A DNA stretch of 21,088 bases from DATARH01 sp050246595 (GCA_050246595.1 JBFWVT010000085.1:1-21088); one strand, 5' to 3'; counted from the first letter of the stretch, positions 1-7,231 are shown. Notes: generated from the sequence alone by a model not told the origin. Numbers and translations are program-made.

Positions 1-30
1 TCGCAAATCCTGTGAATAGGGTCTGGGCAT
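1..30 (-). CDS. IS630-family transposase, N-terminal fragment (runs off window)
   Basis: Read on the minus strand, the first ten codons after the ATG at 28-30 give MPRPYSQDLR, the characteristic opening of IS630-family transposases (a DDE enzyme that inserts at TA dinucleotides). The frame is still open at the window edge, so only the start is present. A second in-frame ATG at 58-60 would add ten residues, but the family usually begins at the RPYS-type motif, so the inner start is preferred. The 26-nt terminal repeat of the element lies upstream at 99-124. Confidence 0.75.
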   Translation of the reverse strand, partial: MPRPYSQDLR

Positions 31-98
31 GCGTGCTGGCCTCCACCCCCCAGCCGGCATCTTGCGCCCAAACCCCCGCGCTTGGAAATCTTCAGCCT

Positions 99-124
99 CG
101 CTTCAACCTAAAACGATCAGGCTC
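99..124 (-). repeat. IS630 terminal inverted repeat (transposase 5' side)
   Basis: On the minus strand it begins GAGCCTGATCG and ends AGGTTGAAGCG. It matches the terminal repeat at 20967-20992 with four differences, all in the middle or at position 5. TA at 125-126 would be the target duplication. Confidence 0.7.
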
Positions 125-126
125 TA

Positions 127-447
127 GTGTGGATTAAGGATGAACATTACCGTGCATTTGAAGATGATGCTGGATCTATCGCTATCATCCATGCGGTATC
201 GCGATCGCGGCGCGTCTTAGCTCGGATAACATTCGATGGCAGTTCTATTGAATTTTCTCCCGGAATGGATAATCGCGAGGCCAGAGCGCTGGCGCAAGCA
301 CTTCGGGAGGTATCAGCGGACCCAGCAGCCAAACTGTGGCCGCTTTACTCCGGGCCAAAGGCGCTCGAATGGAAGATCAAGCCAGGGCCAGATGGCCTGC
401 TGTTACGTGACATTAAGCGCCGTCTGCGCCGCTCGCCGAAAGGTTAA
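127..447 (+). CDS. Hypothetical protein, possibly 5'-truncated by the IS
   Basis: A 106-codon frame begins with GTG immediately after the IS target TA. The frame is open further upstream into the IS terminal repeat, so the original start may have been removed by the insertion. The product is basic at its C-terminus, has no membrane segment or signal peptide, and matches no family I recognise. The first half is visibly richer in A/T than the rest of the window, which may reflect acquired DNA. Coding status rests only on the uninterrupted frame and plausible composition. No clear ribosome binding site precedes the GTG, because those bases belong to the IS. Confidence 0.4.
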   Translation: MWIKDEHYRAFEDDAGSIAIIHAVSRSRRVLARITFDGSSIEFSPGMDNREARALAQALREVSADPAAKLWPLYSGPKALEWKIKPGPDGLLLRDIKRRLRRSPKG

Positions 448-562
448 GCAAAATGATAACCCAATTTCTCGAAAATCGAACACGTCGCGATGGCTTTAAC
501 ACGAACGGTCGTACCTTACGGCGCAAAGTTCAACCTACTCTGTACTGAGTCGGCTATTCGCG

Positions 563-844
563 ATGCTGCTGATCCCCTGCCCGTGGTGCGGGAAGCGCGA
601 CGAGATCGAGTTCCGCTATGGCGGCGAGGCGCATATCGCGCGGCCCGCCGACCCGGACGCGCTCGACGACGCCGAGTGGGCCGACTATCTGTTCATGCGC
701 GCCAATCCGAAGGGAGTCCTCGCCGAACGCTGGGTACATCAGCACGGCTGCCGGCGCTGGTTCAACCTCTTACGCGATACGGTCTCGCACCGCATCATCG
801 CCGCCTACCGGATCGGTGAGAAGCCACCTCGCTCAGTTCCGTAA
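563..844 (+). CDS. soxD: Sarcosine oxidase subunit delta (SoxD), orphan
   Basis: The 93-aa product begins MLLIPCPWCG and carries the hallmarks of heterotetrameric sarcosine oxidase delta: FRYGGEAHIARP (17-28), the NPKG-ERW block (48-57) and GCRRWFNLLRDT (62-73). The zinc ligands known for this subunit, Cys6, Cys9, His59 and Cys63, are all present at those positions. In the complete enzyme, which oxidises sarcosine to glycine and formaldehyde, the delta subunit is encoded between soxB and soxA. None of soxB, soxA or soxG is here: upstream is an unassigned 115-bp stretch, and downstream is a convergent immunity-like gene. No good Shine-Dalgarno sequence precedes the ATG. It is probably a relic of a disrupted sox operon, although a stand-alone role cannot be excluded. 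Confidence 0.85.
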   Translation: MLLIPCPWCGKRDEIEFRYGGEAHIARPADPDALDDAEWADYLFMRANPKGVLAERWVHQHGCRRWFNLLRDTVSHRIIAAYRIGEKPPRSVP

Positions 845-888
845 TAGCTATCCGACCTGGCGGCGGCTCGGAGAAATGGCCGAGCGGA

Positions 889-1146
889 TTAACCCGAGAT
901 GGGGACTGCAAACCCTTCCATATAGAAGTTGAAGGCATCGGCATCGATCGCGACGCCGATGGCCCCGGCAATATCGCGTGCTTGCTGCCCGGTCAACCTG
1001 TAGCAAAGAACGGCTTCCGGATCGTCAGCGGGGACCTTGGCTACGCGCTTCGCGAATTCGAGGTGAATTCGCGGAACATCGTATTCAGCGGCAACCATTC
1101 CAGTGCTTCGGTCATAGCCGACCAAGCGGTGGAAAATTTCTGTCAC
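889..1146 (-). CDS. DUF7683-like protein, probable immunity protein of the adjacent rRNase toxin
   Basis: The 85-aa acidic product has the pattern YDRSTGMVAAEYDVP near the N-terminus, then DDPEAVLCY-LT and a closing FYMEGFA. I recognise this layout as that of small DUF7683 proteins, often found beside polymorphic toxins. It starts with GTG inside the toxin gene's stop (GTGA overlap at 1143-1146), so the two genes are probably translationally coupled, as expected of a toxin and its antidote. By analogy with colicin E3 immunity proteins, an acidic partner would bind the very basic RNase domain. Family assignment is from memory. The immunity role is inferred from position, size and charge. Confidence 0.65.
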   Translation of the reverse strand: MTEIFHRLVGYDRSTGMVAAEYDVPRIHLEFAKRVAKVPADDPEAVLCYRLTGQQARDIAGAIGVAIDADAFNFYMEGFAVPISG

Positions 1147-1376
1147 GGTTCAATCCAGCGGGTTTGATCGCGAGGTTTCAAGCGCCGACCAGTCACCGGA
1201 TCGAATTCGCCGATGTGACGGCCGCGTCGGTCGTACAGTTCCACCGTGCCGTGCTGGTAATCCCATTCGAAAATTCTCCCGCTCTCGTCAATCCAACGGC
1301 GCCGCTGTCCTTTCGGGTCAGTCCGCCGTGCGTGTGGGAAACCGGGTAACGCCTCCGGAGCCGGGATGTAGGCCAC
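1143..1376 (-). CDS. Colicin E3-type cytotoxic ribonuclease domain, orphan toxin tip
   Basis: The 77-aa product aligns along its length with the C-terminal rRNase domain of colicin E3/cloacin (Pfam Cytotoxic). It has the linker PAPEALPGFP, a basic run followed by W28, then EWDYQHGTVE (37-46), GEFDPVTG (56-63) and a final R73. Asp39, His42, Glu46 and Arg73 correspond to the colicin E3 catalytic residues Asp510, His513, Glu517 and Arg545 with matching spacing. Colicin E3 cleaves 16S rRNA near the decoding site. The protein has no receptor-binding, translocation or secretion part, so it is a bare toxin tip. The start is taken as GTG at 1374-1376. No strong ribosome binding site is visible, and the frame is continuous back to the acs stop (1389-1391). 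The immunity candidate overlaps its stop by 4 nt. Confidence 0.8.
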   Translation of the reverse strand: MAYIPAPEALPGFPHARRTDPKGQRRRWIDESGRIFEWDYQHGTVELYDRRGRHIGEFDPVTGRRLKPRDQTRWIEP

Positions 1377-1388
1377 ATCGGTTGTACG

Positions 1389-3332
1389 TCATCCCGCGGC
1401 GCGGTTCAGGCGGTTATCGACGAGATCGGAGACGACGCCCGGGTCGGCCAGGGTCGAGACATCGCCCAACTGGTTGGGCTGGTCCTCCGCGATTTTCCGG
1501 AGGATGCGGCGCATGATTTTGCCGGAGCGGGTCTTTGGCAGGTTTGGCGCCCATTGCAAGAGGTCGGGGGTGGCGATCGGGCTGATCTCGTTGCGCACCC
1601 AGTTCACCAGTTCCCGGCGCAACGCCTCGCTCGGCTCCTCGTCCACGCGCAGGGTCACATAGGCGTAAATGCCCTGGCCCTTGATGTCGTGCGGGTAGCC
1701 GACCACGGCCGCTTCGGCGACCTTTGGATGCGCCACCAGCGCGCTCTCGATCTCGGCGGTGCCGAGCCGGTGGCCGGCGACGTTGATCACGTCATCGACG
1801 CGGCCGGTGATCCAGTAGAACCCGTCCTCGTCGCGGCGCACGCCGTCGCCGGTGAAATACAGACCGGGGAAGGTCGAGAAATAGGTCTCGACAAACCTGG
1901 TGTGGTCGCCAAAGACGGTGCGCATCTGCCCCGGCCACGAGCGCGCCAGACACAGATTGCCCTCGCACACGCCGTCGAGACGGTTGCCGTCGCCATCGAC
2001 GATGACCGGCTCGATGCCGAAAAACGGCCGCGTCGCCGAACCCGGCTTCAACGGGGTCGCGCCGGGGATCGGGCTTATCAGGATGCCGCCGGTCTCGGTC
2101 TGCCACCACGTATCGACCACCGGGCAGCGCTGCTCGCCGACATGATCGTAATACCACAGCCACGCCTCCGGGTTGATCGGCTCGCCGACCGTGCCGAGCA
2201 GACGCAGCGACTTGCGGTCGGCTTTGCGGACATAGTCCTCGCCCTCACGCATCAGCGCGCGGATCGCGGTCGGCGCGGTGTAGAAGATCGAGACGTTGTG
2301 CTTGTCCACGACCTGCCAGAAGCGCGACGGGTCCGGGTAGTTCGGCACGCCCTCGAACATCAAGGTCGTCGCGCCGTTGGCGAGCGGGCCGTAGACGATG
2401 TAGCTATGCCCGGTGACCCAGCCGACATCGGCGGTGCACCAGTAGATTTCGCCGTCGCGGTAGTCGAAGACGCAGTCGTGCGTCATCGCCGTAAAGACGA
2501 GATAGCCGCCGGTCGTGTGCAGGACGCCCTTCGGCTTGCCGGTCGATCCCGAGGTGTAAAGGATGAACAGCGGGTCCTCGGCCGACATTTCCTCCGGCGG
2601 GCAGTCGGGCGCGGCGGCGGCGCAAACCTCGTGATACCAGAGGTCGCGGCCGTCCTGCCAATCGATGTCGCCGCCGGTGCGCCGGACGACGATCACGGTC
2701 TTGACGGCGGGGCATTGGCGGAGCGCGGTGTCGGCGTTGCGCTTTAAGGGCACCTTGCGGCCGCCGCGCAACCCCTCATCGGCGGTGATCAGGATCGTCG
2801 AGCCGCAATCCTCGATGCGCCCGGCCAGACTGTCCGGCGAGAAGCCCCCGAACACGACCGAATGGATCGCGCCGATGCGGGCGCAGGCCAGCATCGCGAC
2901 CGCCGCTTCGGGGATCATCGGCAGATAGATCGTGACCCGGTCGCCTTTTCTGACCCCCTGCGCCTTCAGCGCGTTGGCGAGACGGCAGACCGCTTCGTGC
3001 AATTCGCGGTAGGTGACGCGGCGGTCCTCGCCGGGGTCGTCGCCCTCCCACAGGATCGCGGTCCGGTCGCCGCGCGCGGCGAGGTGACGGTCGATGCAGT
3101 TGTGGGAGGCATTGAGCGTGCCGTCCTCGTACCAGCGGATCGCCACATCGCCCTGATACGAGGCGTTCATCACCTTTGTGTAAGGCTTGATCCAGTCGAT
3201 GCGCCGGCCGTGCTCGCCCCAGAACCGATTCGGGTCGGCCAGCGACTCGCGATAGAGCCGGAAATATTCCTGCTCGTCGATCTTGCCGATATTCGAGTGC
3301 GCTTCTGTCGCGATCACGCTGCGGTCGGGCAT
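1389..3332 (-). CDS. acs: Acetyl-CoA synthetase (AMP-forming)
   Basis: The 647-aa product is full length for Acs, the cytoplasmic enzyme that turns acetate, ATP and CoA into acetyl-CoA, AMP and pyrophosphate. The N-terminal ACAS region (about 20-80) is followed by the AMP-binding P-loop YTSGSTGKPKGV (259-270), the adenylate motif DTWWQTETG (407-415), the hinge region around GRVDDVINVAGHR (510-522) and the C-terminal LPKTRSGKIMRR. Lys605 there corresponds to the catalytic lysine controlled by reversible acetylation in other bacteria. The ATG is preceded by a strong GGGAGGAGG ribosome binding site. A Crp/Fnr-type regulator lies 114 bp upstream on the same strand and could control it, although no operator was recognised. 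The toxin frame begins 12 nt after its stop. Confidence 0.96.
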   Translation of the reverse strand: MPDRSVIATEAHSNIGKIDEQEYFRLYRESLADPNRFWGEHGRRIDWIKPYTKVMNASYQGDVAIRWYEDGTLNASHNCIDRHLAARGDRTAILWEGDDPGEDRRVTYRELHEAVCRLANALKAQGVRKGDRVTIYLPMIPEAAVAMLACARIGAIHSVVFGGFSPDSLAGRIEDCGSTILITADEGLRGGRKVPLKRNADTALRQCPAVKTVIVVRRTGGDIDWQDGRDLWYHEVCAAAAPDCPPEEMSAEDPLFILYTSGSTGKPKGVLHTTGGYLVFTAMTHDCVFDYRDGEIYWCTADVGWVTGHSYIVYGPLANGATTLMFEGVPNYPDPSRFWQVVDKHNVSIFYTAPTAIRALMREGEDYVRKADRKSLRLLGTVGEPINPEAWLWYYDHVGEQRCPVVDTWWQTETGGILISPIPGATPLKPGSATRPFFGIEPVIVDGDGNRLDGVCEGNLCLARSWPGQMRTVFGDHTRFVETYFSTFPGLYFTGDGVRRDEDGFYWITGRVDDVINVAGHRLGTAEIESALVAHPKVAEAAVVGYPHDIKGQGIYAYVTLRVDEEPSEALRRELVNWVRNEISPIATPDLLQWAPNLPKTRSGKIMRRILRKIAEDQPNQLGDVSTLADPGVVSDLVDNRLNRAAG

Positions 3333-3371
3333 CGCCGTCCTCCTCCCATAGCGGCAAACGGGTTGCGGCCA

Positions 3372-3400
3372 GATATGCCGCAGCGCGGGCGGTCCTGCAA
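3372..3400 (-). promoter_or_regulatory. Possible sigma70 promoter of acs
   Basis: On the minus strand, TTGCAG (3395-3400) and CATATC (3372-3377) are separated by 17 nt, and the acs ATG lies about 40 nt further on. The -10 match is weak, so this is a candidate only. Confidence 0.3.
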
Positions 3401-3446
3401 TCTCTGTGCGCAGGGGCTTTGCACGCCGGGCTTTGTGCGGCCGGAC

Positions 3447-4163
3447 TCAGCGCGACGCGTTGCCGGTCAGCTCGGTCAACCGAGGCAGATCGCGGATAGA
3501 CAGGATCTGGCTGTCGAGCGTCGCGATCCCTTCCTCCCGAAGGCGATTGAGGGTGCGGTTGATATGCGCCCCGGTCAGGCCCAGCACGTCGGCCAGGTGC
3601 TGCCGCCGCAGCGGAAACGGGCAGGCAAGCGGATCGATCTCGGCGCGGGCCGCCTGCCGGTGATAGAGGCTCAGCATCAGATACGCGATCCGGCCGACCG
3701 CGTCGGAGCAGCCGATCACGGTCAACAACTCGTCAACGCGGGCCGCCTCGGCCGCTGCGTGCCGGCTCAGCCGCATCGCCAGATTGGGTTCGCTGCGAAA
3801 CGCTTCGCCGACGATCCGAGCGTCGATCATACTGACATGCAGCGCGGTCAGGCTGCGCACGGAGTGATCGAGGACGCCCAGCGTCGCCGCCTGCAACCCG
3901 ATGATTTCACCCGGCATCAGAAAGTCCAGTATCTGCCGGCAGCCCTCGCCGCCGATACGGTAGCGATAGGCCCATCCGGCAATGATGCGGTACAGGACGA
4001 CCCCGACCTCGCCCTTGTCAACCAGCAGCCGATTTGGCGGCAGCGACCGCGAGCGCCCGGTCAGCGACTCGACAAGCTGCTCCTCACTCCGGCCCAGGGA
4101 CTCAAAGACATCCTGTGTATAACGACCGTTCCGAACCACAACCACCGCATCACCACGCCACAA
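3447..4163 (-). CDS. Crp/Fnr-family transcriptional regulator
   Basis: The 238-aa product has an N-terminal cyclic-nucleotide-binding-type barrel (about 20-140, with GWAYRYRI and RQILDFLMPGEIIGL) and a C-terminal winged helix (about 183-215, RRQHLADVLGLTGAHINRTL), followed by a terminal DLPRLTEL segment. This is the large alphaproteobacterial Crp/Fnr group. The four-cysteine set of oxygen-sensing FNR is absent (only isolated Cys75, Cys152 and Cys181), so it should not carry an iron-sulfur cluster of that type. The ligand is unknown. The frame starts at TTG (4161-4163) behind GAGAAG. GTG codons a few residues in are alternatives. Its position upstream of acs, same strand, suggests control of acetate use or simply adjacency. 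Confidence 0.88.
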   Translation of the reverse strand: MWRGDAVVVVRNGRYTQDVFESLGRSEEQLVESLTGRSRSLPPNRLLVDKGEVGVVLYRIIAGWAYRYRIGGEGCRQILDFLMPGEIIGLQAATLGVLDHSVRSLTALHVSMIDARIVGEAFRSEPNLAMRLSRHAAAEAARVDELLTVIGCSDAVGRIAYLMLSLYHRQAARAEIDPLACPFPLRRQHLADVLGLTGAHINRTLNRLREEGIATLDSQILSIRDLPRLTELTGNASR

Positions 4164-4182
4164 CTTCTCAACCGGTACTAAT

Positions 4183-4211
4183 CCTATAAGTAGAACCGTC
4201 CCTCAAATCAA
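4183..4211 (-). promoter_or_regulatory. Likely sigma70 promoter of the Crp/Fnr regulator
   Basis: On the minus strand, TTGATT (4206-4211) and TATAGG (4183-4188) are separated by exactly 17 nt in a locally A/T-rich stretch. The implied transcript would start only about 10-15 nt before the TTG start, so the leader would be very short. Confidence 0.45.
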
Positions 4212-4320
4212 TGCGCAATTTTGTAACAAAGCACGATCCGCGCCGATGATCCGAGTGCCGCGCCGCCTTCCGGCAGTTCTGTCAGACAATACGGTCACTT
4301 CCATGACCCTAACTGGTAAT

Positions 4321-4356
4321 GCGGAATGAGAAAACCAGGAGGGAGCGGCATTCCGC
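4321..4356. repeat. Inverted repeat downstream of the EVE gene
   Basis: GCGGAATG (4321-4328) and its exact complement CATTCCGC (4349-4356) enclose a 20-nt loop. It lies about 40 nt beyond the stop of the EVE gene and could end the six-gene transcript, but there is no T-tract on the minus strand, so a classical terminator is not shown. Confidence 0.35.
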
Positions 4357-4396
4357 CCCTCTTTCCAGCACTATGTCGCAGCGGCAGAGCCACGAC

Positions 4397-4810
4397 TCAG
4401 CCGGCGATCCCCGCCATCTCGCAGATGATTCGCCATTCCGTATCGCTGACCGGACAGACCGACAGGCGCGACTGACGCAGCAGCGCCATGCCGGCGAGTT
4501 CGGACACCCGCTTCATGTCGGCCAACGAGACCGGTTTCTTCACCGGTCTCACCGCGGCGACATCGACCATTCCGAACTTATCGTCCGGGTCGCCCGGATC
4601 GGGATAGAACGGGCGGACGATTGCGACGATGCCGACGATCTCCTTTCCGTCATTCGAGTGATAGAAGAAGGCGCGGTCGCCCTGTTTCATGGCGCGAAGA
4701 TTGTTCGCAGCCTGGGAATTGCGCACGCCGTCCCAATGCGTGCGGCCATCCGCTACCATCTGCTGCCAGGAATACTTCATCGGCTCGGATTTCAGCAGCC
4801 AGTAAGCCAT
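4397..4810 (-). CDS. EVE domain-containing protein
   Basis: The 137-aa product is a single EVE domain, a small PUA/YTH-like fold that in characterised cases recognises modified bases in DNA or RNA. The diagnostic parts are AYWLLKSEP (2-10), HWDGVRNSQAANNLRAM (25-41), GDRAFFYHS (44-52) and the strand VGIVAIV. Length is normal for the stand-alone family, and the protein should be cytoplasmic. It is the last gene of a tightly packed run and starts 33 bp after the RNA cyclic phosphodiesterase gene, so the two may act together in RNA metabolism. That is inferred from position only. No restriction enzyme domain is fused or adjacent. Confidence 0.9.
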   Translation of the reverse strand: MAYWLLKSEPMKYSWQQMVADGRTHWDGVRNSQAANNLRAMKQGDRAFFYHSNDGKEIVGIVAIVRPFYPDPGDPDDKFGMVDVAAVRPVKKPVSLADMKRVSELAGMALLRQSRLSVCPVSDTEWRIICEMAGIAG

Positions 4811-4843
4811 GGCAACCTATACCAAAGATGTGTCAGTTCCGGT

Positions 4844-5380
4844 TCAGCCCGACAGTTTGTAGTCGGCCTGATCCTCGTATACCGAGCCGGCCTTGGTCGG
4901 AAAACTGGCGATCAGGCTGAAATGGTCGACCGGCAGCGGATCGGCGCGAAACTGGGCATTGACGGCAAGGAAATGGCCGAGTTTGTCCAGTTCCGGATCG
5001 CGCAGCCGCGCCAGCGTCACATGCGGCGCAAATTTGCGCTGCTCCGGTTCCAGACCGGCGCGGATCAGCGCCTGTTCGATCCTGTCGCGCAGCCGGATCA
5101 GCGGCGGACTCCGCTCGACGCCGACCCACAGCGCATGCGGGCGGCGCGCCCCGAACACGCCGGTGCCGGTCAGCTGCAACGCAAAGCGGGAAGCCTTGAC
5201 GCCGGCCAGCGCCTCGTCGACATCGCCGGCCAAGTCCTCGGTGATCTCGCCGATAAAGCGCAAGGTCAGGTGGAAATTGCCGGGATCGACCCAGCGGGCG
5301 CCGGGCACGCCGGTACACAGCAGCGACAGGCGGAGCTTCAGCTCCGGCGGAAAATCGATCCCGACAAACAGACGCAGCAT
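4844..5380 (-). CDS. thpR: RNA 2',3'-cyclic phosphodiesterase (ThpR/LigT, 2H family)
   Basis: The 178-aa product has both signature tetrapeptides of the 2H phosphoesterase superfamily, HLTL at 37-40 and HVTL at 120-123, which supply the two catalytic histidines. It begins MLRLFVGIDFP, typical of ThpR (formerly called 2'-5' RNA ligase). The family hydrolyses 2',3'-cyclic phosphate ends of RNA to 2'-phosphates and can act as a weak reversible 2'-5' ligase. It is cytoplasmic with no signal. It lies 31 bp after the FIST gene and 33 bp before the EVE gene, all on the minus strand, consistent with one transcript. Confidence 0.93.
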   Translation of the reverse strand: MLRLFVGIDFPPELKLRLSLLCTGVPGARWVDPGNFHLTLRFIGEITEDLAGDVDEALAGVKASRFALQLTGTGVFGARRPHALWVGVERSPPLIRLRDRIEQALIRAGLEPEQRKFAPHVTLARLRDPELDKLGHFLAVNAQFRADPLPVDHFSLIASFPTKAGSVYEDQADYKLSG

Positions 5381-5411
5381 CGTCCGGCGCTCCCGTCACA
5401 GTGCCGCCGCC

Positions 5412-6554
5412 CTATGTGAATACCGTCAGCACGCCGGTGTGGCCGTACAGCCGGTCGCGCGAGATCTCGCCGTTGGCAAAGAACCCGATCAGCGGGATAT
5501 CGCCAAGCGTCTCGCGGATCAGCCCGGTCTCGACCCCGGTTTCGCCAAACAGCGCGGCGCCGCGGGCGATGCAGCTGACATAGATCCCGGCACGCGGCGG
5601 ACCCGGCAGCCGGTTCTTCAGCTGGCGCAGCATCCGGACGAGATCGGCGCGGGCGCTGTCGGGATCGCGGCGGCAGAACAGGATCTGATCGCCCGGCGCG
5701 ACCTCTTCCGCGATGGCGAGCCAGCCCTGTCGCGGATCGATCGCCATCAGATTGCGCACAAGATAATCGCCGGTATCGGAGCCGGGGACCGGCAGACCGG
5801 CGAAGATAAGCCCGCCGAGGCGACGCGGGTCGCGCGCCAGCTCGGGGCCGATATCGTCATAAAAGCAGGCAAGCGCCGGACGGCCGTCGATCGTCATCAG
5901 GACATTGTCGCGCGCCTCGTCGATGCGGCGCACCGGACCGATCGGCATGCAGCCTTGCGTCAGCCCGGTTGCGACGGCGATCTCCGGCGCCAGGAGCAGA
6001 CCGGAAAGACCGGCCGCGCCGAACAGGGAGGCGTCGTCCTGCCTGCCCGCGATGTGCCCGGCGAGCAGCGGCTGGGGGGAATTGTGCGACATCAGCCCGC
6101 CAACCAGAAAGGCGCTACTCGCGGCGGCGGCGTCCGCGGTCGCGCGCAGCAGATCGGGGCAGCGCGGATCGCCGTGGACCAGCGCGAGAGGCGGCGCGAC
6201 GGTTTCGATCCAGCCGGCATGGAGACGCGGCAGATCGGCGGCCGGATCGGCGGTCGCGCCGAACAGCCGGAAGCCGTCCGGCGGCAGGTCGGCGAGCAGC
6301 AGGGCGGCGGCGGGGCGGTCATGCACTTCGCGTCCGGCGGTGCAGATCCCGAGCCCGACCCCGCCGGCCCAGGCTTTGGTGCCGGTCGCCTCGGTCAGCT
6401 CGCGGACGAGTCGCGGCAGGGCCGCACCGGCCGGTTCGCTGACATACAGGACGCCGAGCGTGGCGCGCTGTCCGTCGGGCAGTTGGCGGCGCAGCCGCTC
6501 GCCCAGGGTCGCGGTGTCGCCTTCGGCGAAGGCGACGGCGAAACCGGCGCTCAT
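5412..6554 (-). CDS. FIST domain sensory protein
   Basis: The 380-aa product matches stand-alone FIST proteins: an N-terminal FIST domain (about 30-210, with GGVGLGICTAGRE and SAFLVGGLMS) and a FIST_C domain (about 220-370, ending GIYVSCIARGAALFG, IPLIGFFANGEI and TGVLTVFT). FIST domains are predicted small-ligand sensors, often for amino acids, and are usually fused to signalling domains. Here no kinase, GGDEF or chemotaxis domain is attached, so any output must pass through a partner. The ATG overlaps the stop of the upstream esterase gene by 4 nt (ATGA), indicating translational coupling. No membrane segment is evident. Confidence 0.9.
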   Translation of the reverse strand: MSAGFAVAFAEGDTATLGERLRRQLPDGQRATLGVLYVSEPAGAALPRLVRELTEATGTKAWAGGVGLGICTAGREVHDRPAAALLLADLPPDGFRLFGATADPAADLPRLHAGWIETVAPPLALVHGDPRCPDLLRATADAAAASSAFLVGGLMSHNSPQPLLAGHIAGRQDDASLFGAAGLSGLLLAPEIAVATGLTQGCMPIGPVRRIDEARDNVLMTIDGRPALACFYDDIGPELARDPRRLGGLIFAGLPVPGSDTGDYLVRNLMAIDPRQGWLAIAEEVAPGDQILFCRRDPDSARADLVRMLRQLKNRLPGPPRAGIYVSCIARGAALFGETGVETGLIRETLGDIPLIGFFANGEISRDRLYGHTGVLTVFT

Positions 6555-7201
6555 GACCTGTCTCCAAGCAGCTCCGCCACGCGCGGCGCGATGCGCTCGA
6601 CCATCGCGGCCACGCCGCGTCGGTTGGGGTGGATACCGTCCGGCTGATTGAGTTCCGGATTCATCGCGACACCCTCAAGAAAAAACGGATAGAGCGCCAC
6701 CCGGTGCGTGCGCGCAAGCTCGGGATAGATGCGGTCGAATTCCTTCTGGTATTTTTCGCCCCAGTTTGGCGAGGCGCGCATGCCGAGGAGCAGCAGCCTG
6801 GCACCGCTCGCCGTGATTTTCTCGATCATCGCGTCGAGATTGGCGCGCACCACGGCCGGGTCGGTCCCGCGCAGCATGTCGTTGGCGCCGAGCGCGAGGA
6901 TCACGAGATCCGGCTTGTCGGCAAGCGACCAGTCGAGCCGCGCCAGCCCGCCCGCCGTCGTATCCCCGGAAACTCCGGCATTGACGATACGCGCCTCGAT
7001 CCCCTCAGCGCGCAGCCGGCGTTCAAGCTGCGCCGGAAAGCTTTCGTCGGAGGGCAGGCCAAACCCCGCGGTCAGGCTGTCGCCAAACGCCAGGATCTGC
7101 ACCGTCCGCGCCGCCGCCGGGCGACTGCCCGGAGAGATCGCGCCGCAGAGCAGCGCGAGCAGCAGAAGCGCGAACGCGGATCGCGGCGATCGCAACGTCA
7201 C
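6551..7201 (-). CDS. tesA: Exported GDSL/SGNH arylesterase (TesA-like)
   Basis: The 216-aa product has a signal peptide (hydrophobic core about 9-24, cleavage probably after AAA near residue 31) and all SGNH blocks: FGDSLTAG with nucleophile Ser42, SGDTTAGG with Gly79, GANDMLRG with Asn107, and DGIHPN with Asp188 and His191. This is the periplasmic acyl-CoA thioesterase/arylesterase group, which hydrolyses acyl esters and thioesters. The translation start is GTG (7199-7201). Unlike the common arrangement beside an ABC transporter of the LolD type, it sits between the PaiB-like gene (30 bp upstream) and the FIST gene (4-bp overlap). The family is certain; the physiological substrate is unknown. 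Confidence 0.93.
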   Translation of the reverse strand: MTLRSPRSAFALLLLALLCGAISPGSRPAAARTVQILAFGDSLTAGFGLPSDESFPAQLERRLRAEGIEARIVNAGVSGDTTAGGLARLDWSLADKPDLVILALGANDMLRGTDPAVVRANLDAMIEKITASGARLLLLGMRASPNWGEKYQKEFDRIYPELARTHRVALYPFFLEGVAMNPELNQPDGIHPNRRGVAAMVERIAPRVAELLGDRS

Positions 7202-7231
7202 GTCTGTCTTCCGATGCCGCTCATCACGCCC

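Larger units (their letters stand above)
1..124 (-). mobile_element. IS630-family insertion sequence, right-hand end of a copy extending left
   Basis: This stretch carries the transposase start (1-30) and an outer inverted repeat (99-124) ending at a TA dinucleotide (125-126), the target-site signature of IS630/Tc1-mariner elements. The rest of the element lies outside the window. The terminal repeat matches the one at 20967-20992 at 22 of 26 positions when read outward-in, so the two edge elements are probably the same IS or close relatives, both with their transposase on the minus strand. Confidence 0.75.

Noticed and set aside
1193..1378. ATG-started frame (1378) overlapping the toxin
   Set aside because: It is in another frame from the colicin E3-like domain and encodes an Arg/Thr-rich sequence without family features.
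1554..2747. 397-codon open frame opposite acs
   Set aside because: Arg/Asp/Ala-rich shadow of the strongly supported acs gene with no recognisable domain; the same holds for the frame at 2862-4181.
4171..4183. AACCGGTACTAAT resembles the 3' end of 23S rRNA
   Set aside because: Only about 13 nt match and neither side continues; a match this short is expected by chance.
4893..6647. 584-codon open frame on the plus strand
   Set aside because: Lies opposite the thpR, FIST and tesA genes, all of which have clear motifs; composition is that of a high-GC shadow frame.
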